Shown here one piece after another: positions 42,509 to 49,737 of a DNA stretch of 64,000 nucleotides (within the stretch, counting starts at the first letter, position 1; each line of letters opens with the position of its first letter). The notes under the pieces are model-generated. The model was not told where the DNA came from and did no database searches. It was given only the letters and a program-made list of their open reading frames with translations. Source of the stretch: an uncultured Anaeroplasmataceae bacterium (GTDB taxonomy: Bacteria > Bacillota_I > Bacilli_A > Acholeplasmatales > Anaeroplasmataceae); the NCBI GenBank assembly GCA_910584005.1, contig CAJTXR010000005.1, forward strand, positions 1 to 64,000. Reading direction: 5' to 3'. The translations under genes were made by a program, and so were the position numbers.

Positions 42509-43121
42509 AGATTTGAATTTGTCTTTTGATGAGATTGAACTTCAAATGCGTGCCTATGCCCAAGAGTATAAAGTTCCGATTATTCAAGATGCAGGTTTAG
42601 CCTTCTTAGAAATGATTCTACGGTTATATCAGCCTCATACTATTTTGGAAATAGGTACGGCAATTGGCTATTCAGCAATTCGGATGGCTCATACGATTCC
42701 TGCTTCCATTGTAACAATCGAACGGAATGAGGAAATGGTAGAACAGGCTTTAAAAAATATTCATTTGGCGAAATTGGACAATCGTATAAAGCTTATTTTT
42801 AAAGATGCATTAGAGTGCTTTGATGATTTGAAAAATCAGAAATTTGATTTGATTTTTATTGATGCTGCAAAGGCCCAGTATTTAAATTTTTTTGAATTAT
42901 TTACGCCTTTATTAACTGAACATGGTGTTGTTGTATGTGATAACATGTCCTTTCATGGTTTGGTTTTGGATCCAGAATGTTATTCTAAACAATCTCGCTC
43001 TGTTCGAGGGCTAATCCGTAAATTAAATCATTTTAAAGAAAATTTATTGCAAAATTCAAAATTTGATACATCTATTTTCAATATCGGTGATGGAATGGCT
43101 GTATCCGTAAGGAAGGGATAA
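42489..43121 (+). CDS. Class I SAM O-methyltransferase (TrmR/YrrM-like)
   Basis: A methyltransferase of about 210 residues. The SAM-binding motif ILEIGTAIGYSAIRMA and DLIFIDAAKAQYLNFFE are typical of the COMT-like bacterial family. In Bacillus the gene at this place (yrrM/trmR) methylates 5-hydroxyuridine in tRNA wobble position, so the same role is likely. ATG 42489 gives the normal N-terminus and overlaps DUF1292 by 20 bases; a longer frame from TTG/ATG-like codons at 42399 would run through the DUF1292 Cys tail and is less credible. Confidence 0.88.
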   Translation: MDLALNKDLNLSFDEIELQMRAYAQEYKVPIIQDAGLAFLEMILRLYQPHTILEIGTAIGYSAIRMAHTIPASIVTIERNEEMVEQALKNIHLAKLDNRIKLIFKDALECFDDLKNQKFDLIFIDAAKAQYLNFFELFTPLLTEHGVVVCDNMSFHGLVLDPECYSKQSRSVRGLIRKLNHFKENLLQNSKFDTSIFNIGDGMAVSVRKG

Positions 43122-43122
43122 T

Positions 43123-44022
43123 ATGCGTATTGTTGGACGAATCCAAAGCTTAAATCTTTCAAAAAGAACCATTCAAATTAAAAATTATAATCGGGTATTA
43201 TATTTTTATTTTTTACATAGCCAGTTTTCTTTGTTTAAACGTTATTTCTATGTGGGTACATATATTGATATGGTATATGATGAGGAACAGCTTTATAACC
43301 GGCAAGGAATACAGATGTATTTAGTTGATTATGTAAATCGCATTTATCGAACCTCAACATATGATCATCAGTATTATTATGATAAAATGCAGTTGAATAG
43401 TAGCTTGGCTACTTTCCTAAATCATTTAGGGAATTTAATGTTTTTAGATTTAGAAATGACTATGCCTTCGGTGAATAATCATAAAAGTCATTATATTGCT
43501 GAAGTGATTCAAGTAGGATATCTTCTAGCAAATGGTAGAGGAGAAGAAATCCTAAGGTATTCAAAATACATATCTCCCAAAAGAAATCCTATCTTATCTC
43601 AACGAGTTTTAGATTTTTTAAGTTTAGATAGTGAAACCTTTACGAAACAGGCGATTCCATATATTGAATTTTATGATGAATTTAAAGAGGATATCGAGCA
43701 ATATCGTCCTGCTGTAATTGTTTATGGGAAATATGATCGAATCGCATTAGAAAATTCCTATCAGATTCAACATGTACCATCCCTAAAAAATCAAATGCGG
43801 TTTATTAATTTATGTCAATTAATCAAAACATATTATGATTTGAGAAATGATCCAGGTTTATTTAAGATGTATCAAATTTATTATAAAAATCAAGATTTAC
43901 AAATTCATGATGCATTAAATGATGCCTTTGTAACTAAAATGGTATTTGAGGCATTTGTTAGAGAAGTTAATCATGAAACACATTTTTATGAGGAAATTCA
44001 TAAAGAATTCAGCATAAAATGA
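43123..44022 (+). CDS. DEDDh 3'-5' exonuclease (DnaQ/KapD-like) with N-terminal domain
   Basis: A 299-residue protein. After an N-terminal beta-rich region (about 1-95) that could be OB-like, the exonuclease fold shows LDLEMT (Asp and Glu, about 106-111), VYGKYDRIAL (Asp) and IHDALNDA (His and Asp): the DEDDh set. It degrades single-stranded DNA or RNA 3' ends. It starts two bases after the methyltransferase stop, in the alaS operon. KapD-like identity is inferred; the N-terminal part is not recognised. Confidence 0.83.
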   Translation: MRIVGRIQSLNLSKRTIQIKNYNRVLYFYFLHSQFSLFKRYFYVGTYIDMVYDEEQLYNRQGIQMYLVDYVNRIYRTSTYDHQYYYDKMQLNSSLATFLNHLGNLMFLDLEMTMPSVNNHKSHYIAEVIQVGYLLANGRGEEILRYSKYISPKRNPILSQRVLDFLSLDSETFTKQAIPYIEFYDEFKEDIEQYRPAVIVYGKYDRIALENSYQIQHVPSLKNQMRFINLCQLIKTYYDLRNDPGLFKMYQIYYKNQDLQIHDALNDAFVTKMVFEAFVREVNHETHFYEEIHKEFSIK

Positions 44023-44024
44023 TA

Positions 44025-44057
44025 AAAAAGGTTTAGGAATAGCTAAGCCTTTTTTTA
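44025..44057 (+). terminator. Terminator of the alaS operon
   Basis: AAAGGTTTAG-gaat-AGCTAAGCCTTTTTTT, a stem with one bulge and a T run. Confidence 0.85.
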
Positions 44058-44128
44058 TTGTTTAAAAAATAAATGAATGGTTTTGTACTATTTATGTTTG
44101 AGTGATCTTATGATGTAATGGTGATAAA

Positions 44129-44707
44129 ATGCGAATTGGAATAATTGATAGTGGTAGGGGAGGATTAGCAGTATCAAAGCAAATTGAAACTCCTTTAGAT
44201 CAGTACATATTGTTATTAGATCGTGCTTTTTTTCCATATGGAGAAAAAACCAAAGAATTTTTATTAAAAAGAGCATATTATCTTGTTGACATTCTACTTC
44301 ATCAACATGTGGACATTATCATTCTTGCTTGTAATACCCTATCTATTGTGGCTTTACCTTTTTTAAGGCATTGCTTTTCTATTCCAATTTTAGGTGTCTT
44401 TGATTTCTTTATTCCTTACTTAAAAGAAGAAAACATTATAATAGGTTCTAAGCATACCATCCAATATGTAAAAGAGAATTATACTATAGACTGTATTGAT
44501 GGAACAGATTTAATTCAAGCAATAGAACAAAATGAAGATATTCAAAAACAAATCCCAAAAATAGATTCCCATAACAAAAAAATGCTTCTATTGGCTTGTA
44601 CCCATTTTTTATCTATAGACCCATCTTTATTTCCGATTCCGACCATAAATCAAATTGATTTTTTAAAAGAAGAAATAAAAAAAGCTAGGAGTAATCCTAG
44701 CAAGTAG
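44129..44707 (+). CDS. Short Asp/Glu racemase-like protein (MurI-type)
   Basis: 192 residues of the MurI fold. It retains both catalytic cysteines (IILACNTLS about 70 and LLACTHFL about 153), and begins RIGIIDSGRGGLAV against the usual DSGVGGLTV. MurI is generally 255-285 residues, so this is about 65 shorter, with a loss around 85-130 and at the C-terminus. D-glutamate supply for peptidoglycan is possible but substrate identity is uncertain. Its 3' end overlaps the converging RNase J gene by 11 bases. Confidence 0.75.
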   Translation: MRIGIIDSGRGGLAVSKQIETPLDQYILLLDRAFFPYGEKTKEFLLKRAYYLVDILLHQHVDIIILACNTLSIVALPFLRHCFSIPILGVFDFFIPYLKEENIIIGSKHTIQYVKENYTIDCIDGTDLIQAIEQNEDIQKQIPKIDSHNKKMLLLACTHFLSIDPSLFPIPTINQIDFLKEEIKKARSNPSK

Positions 44708-46394
44708 AAGAATCTACCAACATAAAAACAGGAATAATAATCGGTTTACGATCTGTTTTTGTGATGATAATTTGAGATAAATGATCGGTTAATGCAGATT
44801 TTAAATAATTGATATTGAGTGCCTTTATTTTCTTCAGCTCTGTATTTAAAAACTGCATTGCAGAATTGACAATGGATTTGGTTAATTCCTCACTATCCTT
44901 CATATAAATGAATCCTCTTGATACAACTTGAGGTTCAAAAGGAATCGTTTTTGTTTTGGTATCTAAAGTGATTACCAATGAGAACATTCCATCTTCGGAT
45001 AAATATTTTCTTTCCCGTATAATATTTGATGAAATATCTCCAATGCCAGAACCATCAATATATACTTCTCCAGAAGGAACATGTCCTGCCAAACGAGCCC
45101 CTGTTTCATTAAAGGCTAATACATCCCCATTTTCTAATATAAATACATTTTCAGGTTTAACTCCACATTCTATTGCAGTGTTTCCATGAACCCTTTGCAT
45201 CCGGTATTCTCCGTGAATTGGTAGAAAATATTTTGGTTTTATAAGCGTAAGAAGGAGTTTTTGTTCTCCAGAGGAGGCGTGGCCTGAGGTATGGGTATCT
45301 GTAATAGGAGAATGAGTGATGACATTTGCTCCTTTTTTAAATAACTGATTAATCGTACGATTTACACCTTCTTGGTTACCAGGAATTGGACTAGAAGAGA
45401 AGATAATCGTATCGCCAGGAATTAATTTGATTGTTTTATGGGATCCGTTCGCAACCCTTGATAGAGCGGCTAAAGGTTCTCCTTGGGAACCTGTACATAA
45501 GAAGCATAGTTCGTTTGGTTTATATTTATTGATCTCGCCTGCTTCAATAATTGTACCTTTCGGTGGCTTAATATATCCAATTTGTTGACCCACTTCAATT
45601 GCTTTTTCCATAGAGCGTCCAAATATGGCAATATGTCGATTTGCTTCCACACATGCTTCAACAATTTGTTCAATTCTAAATATATTTGATGCGAAGGTTG
45701 CTACAATAATTCGTTCCTCAATTTTAGAAAACAATTCTTTAATAGAAGCCCCTATTTTCTTTTCGGATTCTGTGAATCCTTCTCTTAAAGAGTTGGTAGA
45801 ATCAGCAAGTAAACAAAGGACACCTTTTTGACCAAGAGAAGCCAGCTTTTCATATTCTGCTTGAGGTCCAACAGGAGTAAAGTCTATTTTAAAATCTCCT
45901 GTATGCATAATGACACCTAGATTGGTTGTAAATACAATCGCATATGCATCTGGAATTGAATGGTTGAGTCGAATAAAAGAAACCTCTACACCTTTAAATG
46001 TATATTTGAAATGGGATTTAAACTCTACAATTTGTGTCTTTGATAAAAGGTCAGGATATTCTTCTAATTTATTTTCAATTAAATCAACAGCGACCCCAGC
46101 CGCATATATTTTAGGGATGGCTACTTTTTTTAATAGGAATGGAATGCCTCCAATATGATCTTCATGACCATGGGTTATAAAAAGCCCTACAATTTTTTGT
46201 TGATTTTGTTCTAAGTAGGTATAATCGGGAATGACATAATCAACTCCGAGTAAATGCTCATCAGGAAAAAGAATACCTGAGTCGATGATAAAGATCTGAC
46301 CTAAATATTCAATACAATACATATTTTTTCCTACTTCGCCCAGTCCGCCTAAGGCGAAAATACCCAACTCATTTTTGGTAAACACCTTGTTCAT
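44697..46394 (-). CDS. rnj: Ribonuclease J
   Basis: A 565-residue metallo-beta-lactamase-fold ribonuclease with 5'-3' exo- and endonuclease activity, central to mRNA turnover in Firmicutes. The zinc motif is THGHEDHIGG (about 74-83); ALGGLGEVGKNMY and GDFKIDFTP fit, and the beta-CASP domain has LSGHASSGEQ-like HTSGHASSGE and PIHGEYRM. AGGAGG is close to the start (tggaggaaaact). A single copy in the window; RNase J1 versus J2 not distinguished. Confidence 0.96.
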   Translation of the reverse strand: MNKVFTKNELGIFALGGLGEVGKNMYCIEYLGQIFIIDSGILFPDEHLLGVDYVIPDYTYLEQNQQKIVGLFITHGHEDHIGGIPFLLKKVAIPKIYAAGVAVDLIENKLEEYPDLLSKTQIVEFKSHFKYTFKGVEVSFIRLNHSIPDAYAIVFTTNLGVIMHTGDFKIDFTPVGPQAEYEKLASLGQKGVLCLLADSTNSLREGFTESEKKIGASIKELFSKIEERIIVATFASNIFRIEQIVEACVEANRHIAIFGRSMEKAIEVGQQIGYIKPPKGTIIEAGEINKYKPNELCFLCTGSQGEPLAALSRVANGSHKTIKLIPGDTIIFSSSPIPGNQEGVNRTINQLFKKGANVITHSPITDTHTSGHASSGEQKLLLTLIKPKYFLPIHGEYRMQRVHGNTAIECGVKPENVFILENGDVLAFNETGARLAGHVPSGEVYIDGSGIGDISSNIIRERKYLSEDGMFSLVITLDTKTKTIPFEPQVVSRGFIYMKDSEELTKSIVNSAMQFLNTELKKIKALNINYLKSALTDHLSQIIITKTDRKPIIIPVFMLVDSSTC

Positions 46395-46519
46395 AGTTTT
46401 CCTCCATCGTTATAAATCTCTATTTCTTATTTTACTATATATTTAAAAAAAATTAAAGAAAAAGTGCGAAAAAGTTTTAAGAAAATGCTTTTATTGGAAT
46501 AGATTTTATATATATAGTA

Positions 46520-46528
46520 TGTTATAAT
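46520..46528 (+). promoter_or_regulatory. Extended -10 promoter of proS
   Basis: TGTTATAAT, identical to the elements before the M60 peptidase gene, polA and the NUDIX gene. Confidence 0.6.
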
Positions 46529-46566
46529 TTGTAGTGTTTTATGAAAAAGGATGTGTAAACGGGATT

Positions 46567-48270
46567 ATGAAAGCAAGTAAAATGTTAATTTCAACTTTAA
46601 AAGAAGCTCCACAAGAGGCAAAAATTGATTCCCATATCTTATTATTGCGTGCAGGACTTGTGAAAAATCAAGTTGCGGGAGTTTATCAATTTTTACCATT
46701 AGGTGTAAGAGTACTTCAAAAAGTAGAGAATATAATTAAAGAGGAAATGGATAGAGCTGGTTCATTAGAAATTTTATGTTCAGCTTTACAGCCTAAGGAA
46801 TTGTGGACGGAATCTGGTAGATGGAATAAATATGGTCCAGAACTCATGCGATTTAAAGATCGTCATGAACGGGAATTTTGTTTAGGACCTACACATGAAG
46901 AAATTTTTACGGATTTGGTAAGAAATTTAGTTAAATCAAGTAAAAGTCTACCTTTAAATTTATATCAGATACAAACAAAATATCGCGATGAACTTCGCCC
47001 TCGCTTTGGTTTAATGAGAAGTAGAGAATTTATAATGAAAGATGCTTATTCCTTTGATAAGGATGAAGCAGGCTTAGATCAATCTTATCAATTGATGTAT
47101 GATACTTATACAAAAATATTTACTAGATTAGGTCTTCATTTTCAAACTGTTTTAGCAGATACAGGAAATATCGGTGGAAATGGTTCTCATCAGTTTATGG
47201 CACTTTCAGATATTGGTGAATCAGAAATTGTATATTGTGATGATTGTAAATATGCTGCAGATGTTGAAAAGGCGACCGATCAACTCATCGCAACACCTAA
47301 AGAAAAAGAATTACCATTGGAAAAAGTAGAAACTCCTCATAAAAGAACGATTGAAGAAATTACACAATTTTTAGGAGTAGATTCTAAGAAAACAGCCAAA
47401 ACGTTAATCTATCATGATTATATGAATCAAAAACTTGTTGCGGTTATGGTACGAGGAGATCGTGAAGTCAATGAAATTAAATTGGTGAATGCCTTAAATT
47501 CAAATGAAAACTATTTAGAACTTGCTACAGATGAAGAAATTAGAAGTATTGGATCTTATCATGGCTTTGTTGGTCCAGTTGGCAGCAAAGTAGATGTGTA
47601 TGTCGATGTAGAAGTTGCTCAAATGTCAAATTTTATTGTAGGAGCGAATGAACTTAACTATCATTTGAAAAATGTGAATTATGGTAGAGATTTTACAGGC
47701 ATAGTAACTGATTTGAAAAAAGTTCAAGCTGGGGATTTATGTCCTGTTTGTGGACGTCCTTTAAAGCAGGAACGAGGAATTGAAGTTGGACAGATTTTTA
47801 AACTTCAAACGAAATATAGTTCAGCAATGAATTGTGTATATACGAATGAGGAAGGAAAAAATGTTCCTATGGTTATGGGATGTTATGGAATTGGTGTTTC
47901 TAGAACGATTCAATCCATAGTAGAACAATATCATGATGATGCAGGAATTTGTTGGCCAATTCTTGTTGCTCCATACCATGTAGTTATTGTACCTATTCAT
48001 TATGCAGATGAAGATCAAAGAAATCTTGCAGATCAAATTTATGAAACATTAAATGCTCAATCTGTAGAAGTAATTTTAGATGATCGCGATGCAAAGCCAG
48101 GATTCAAATTTAAGGATTGGGAGCTAATCGGAATTCCTTTTATGATTGTTTGTGGAAAAAGAAGTGCTGAAAATATTGTGGAATTTAAAGTACGATCCAC
48201 CTTAGAAAAAAAGGAAATTACTTCTGATATAGCGATTCAAACTGTGTTGGATGCTATTAAAAATTTATAA
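46567..48270 (+). CDS. proS: Prolyl-tRNA synthetase (prokaryotic type)
   Basis: Class II synthetase of 567 residues with the bacterial INS editing insertion (about 225-400; includes FVGPVGSKVDVYVD). LRAGLVKNQVAGVYQFLPLG at the N-terminus and RDELRPRFGLMRSREFIMKDAYSF (motif 2 region) are diagnostic. ATG 46567 is chosen over GTG 46534 because family proteins start at MKASKML. The ribosome-binding site (AAGGATG) is distant and weak. No T-box precedes it. Confidence 0.97.
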   Translation: MKASKMLISTLKEAPQEAKIDSHILLLRAGLVKNQVAGVYQFLPLGVRVLQKVENIIKEEMDRAGSLEILCSALQPKELWTESGRWNKYGPELMRFKDRHEREFCLGPTHEEIFTDLVRNLVKSSKSLPLNLYQIQTKYRDELRPRFGLMRSREFIMKDAYSFDKDEAGLDQSYQLMYDTYTKIFTRLGLHFQTVLADTGNIGGNGSHQFMALSDIGESEIVYCDDCKYAADVEKATDQLIATPKEKELPLEKVETPHKRTIEEITQFLGVDSKKTAKTLIYHDYMNQKLVAVMVRGDREVNEIKLVNALNSNENYLELATDEEIRSIGSYHGFVGPVGSKVDVYVDVEVAQMSNFIVGANELNYHLKNVNYGRDFTGIVTDLKKVQAGDLCPVCGRPLKQERGIEVGQIFKLQTKYSSAMNCVYTNEEGKNVPMVMGCYGIGVSRTIQSIVEQYHDDAGICWPILVAPYHVVIVPIHYADEDQRNLADQIYETLNAQSVEVILDDRDAKPGFKFKDWELIGIPFMIVCGKRSAENIVEFKVRSTLEKKEITSDIAIQTVLDAIKNL

Positions 48271-48352
48271 AGATATTCGCTTATAAACTTTCTTGTTTAT
48301 AAGCGTTTTAATTTTTAAAAAGATTGGGGTACTATTTTTATGAGGTGATAAA

Positions 48353-48727
48353 ATGGTATGCGTAAATTGTAATAAACAATTTTATGTTCAAAGAACATTT
48401 TTAACTTTATTTTCAGTAAAAAAATATTATATATGTGATTCTTGCCGAAAGGAATATCCCCTAAAGATGAGAATAGAGCATATTCCTTTAGAGATATACG
48501 AAGCAGAGGTTATTTCGTTATTTTCTAGCAAATATAGGTTAAATTTTAATGCATATATTCTAGAAATTGAAAAAATTGTTTCGTATTTTGTAACGCATCA
48601 TCCTCTTCATTTTCTTTTATTTTTGGATTTCGCTTTCTTTTCTGATTTATGGCTTGAACAATTAAATTTTATTGCTGAGGCAGAACAAAAATCTTTATTG
48701 ATTATTTGTTTGCAAATGAGAAATTAG
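48353..48727 (+). CDS. Zinc-ribbon protein at the comFC locus position
   Basis: A 124-residue protein whose first 35 residues have CVNC and CDSC, like the zinc ribbon that opens ComFC. The rest (hydrophobic, FVTHHPLHFLLFLDFAFF) shows no phosphoribosyltransferase PRPP loop, so the ComFC catalytic domain is missing. In Bacillus comF genes lie just before hpf and secA, which this location matches. It may be a degenerated or truncated comFC, or something unrelated. Unrecognised beyond the ribbon. Confidence 0.6.
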   Translation: MVCVNCNKQFYVQRTFLTLFSVKKYYICDSCRKEYPLKMRIEHIPLEIYEAEVISLFSSKYRLNFNAYILEIEKIVSYFVTHHPLHFLLFLDFAFFSDLWLEQLNFIAEAEQKSLLIICLQMRN

Positions 48728-48808
48728 TCGATATTTTGGGTACTAATTTTATTGCAAATGATAAAGAAAACGCGGTATGATTATATTGCTGCAAGGGAGG
48801 TATTGAGT

Positions 48809-49009
48809 ATGTTAGTAGGTAAAGTAAAATGGTTCAACAATGAGAAGGGCTACGGATTCATTATCAAAGAAAATTATGATGACATTTTTGTTCATTATAG
48901 TAGTATCCTAGATGATGGATTTAAGACTTTGAATGAAGGACAGCTTGTTGAATTTGACCTCGTAGTTGGGGAAAAAGGTCTGCAAGCACAAAATGTGTAT
49001 AAGTTGTAA
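48809..49009 (+). CDS. Cold-shock protein
   Basis: A 66-residue CspA-type RNA chaperone with RNP-1-like KGYGFI and RNP-2-like DIFVHYSSI (about 16-35), within one OB fold. ATG 48809 follows GGGAGG; the upstream extension is leader. It ends 20 bases before the hpf promoter. Confidence 0.95.
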   Translation: MLVGKVKWFNNEKGYGFIIKENYDDIFVHYSSILDDGFKTLNEGQLVEFDLVVGEKGLQAQNVYKL

Positions 49010-49016
49010 CGGTTTA

Positions 49017-49045
49017 TTGAAAACGCTTTTAACTTATGCTATAAT
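49017..49045 (+). promoter_or_regulatory. Promoter of hpf
   Basis: TTGAAA (49017-49022), 17 bases, TATAAT (49040-49045) with extended TGC: the nonamer TGCTATAAT differs from the CRISPR-repeat TGCTATACT by one base. Confidence 0.85.
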
Positions 49046-49070
49046 ATAGGTAAAGAAAAGGAGTGATATT

Positions 49071-49598
49071 ATGAAGGTAGAAGTTGTTGGAAAGAATGGT
49101 TTTACACCATCTGATGCAAACAAGGAGTATGCCGTAAAAAAACTAACAAAACTAGAAGGACTGATTGCAGATTATGAAAATGTTTCTGCTCGAGTTGTAT
49201 GTAAGGTTTATAAGGCATTTCATAAGGTTGAAGTAACAATTCCAACCAAAAATATCATACTTCGTGCTGAAGTTGAAGAAACAGATATCTATGCTGCAAT
49301 TGATGGAGCGATTGATAAGTTGATGAAACAGGTAAGACGCTATAATGATCGTACGAAGGATAAATTAGGGAAAAAAGGGATTCGTTCTGTTGAAATGGGG
49401 GTTCCCCCTAAGGATGAAAGAATCGTTCGTGATAAGAATGTAGATCTTGAACCTATGACAAGAGATGAAGCAATCGATCAAATGGAATTGCTTGGGCATG
49501 ATTTCTTTATTTACCTAGATAAAGAAACGAGAAAAACAAATGTTATCTATGTTAGAAATGATGGAGATTATGCTGTTATTGAAACAACAACAAAATAA
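49071..49598 (+). CDS. hpf: Long-form ribosome hibernation-promoting factor
   Basis: A 175-residue protein that dimerises 70S ribosomes into inactive 100S particles in stationary phase. N-terminal S30AE domain about 1-105 (VEVVGKNGFTPSDANKEYA), linker, and C-terminal dimerisation domain about 120-175 (MTRDEAIDQMELLGHDFFIYLD). The long form is the rule in Bacilli. AAAGGAG precedes ATG. A terminator separates it from secA. Confidence 0.97.
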   Translation: MKVEVVGKNGFTPSDANKEYAVKKLTKLEGLIADYENVSARVVCKVYKAFHKVEVTIPTKNIILRAEVEETDIYAAIDGAIDKLMKQVRRYNDRTKDKLGKKGIRSVEMGVPPKDERIVRDKNVDLEPMTRDEAIDQMELLGHDFFIYLDKETRKTNVIYVRNDGDYAVIETTTK

Positions 49599-49607
49599 AG
49601 TTTTTCT

Positions 49608-49638
49608 GAAATGGGGTTTTTCCCCATTTTCTTTTTTA
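49608..49638 (+). terminator. Terminator after hpf
   Basis: GAAATGGGG-tttt-CCCCATTTTC then a T run. Confidence 0.9.
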
Positions 49639-49737
49639 GTTTTGGGTTAAAACTTGAAAAAACTAAAGTTTTATAGTATTATAAAAGATAGCGTAATATT
49701 ATAGGAAGGAAAGAGATTTTCTCTTTAGGGATTATAT

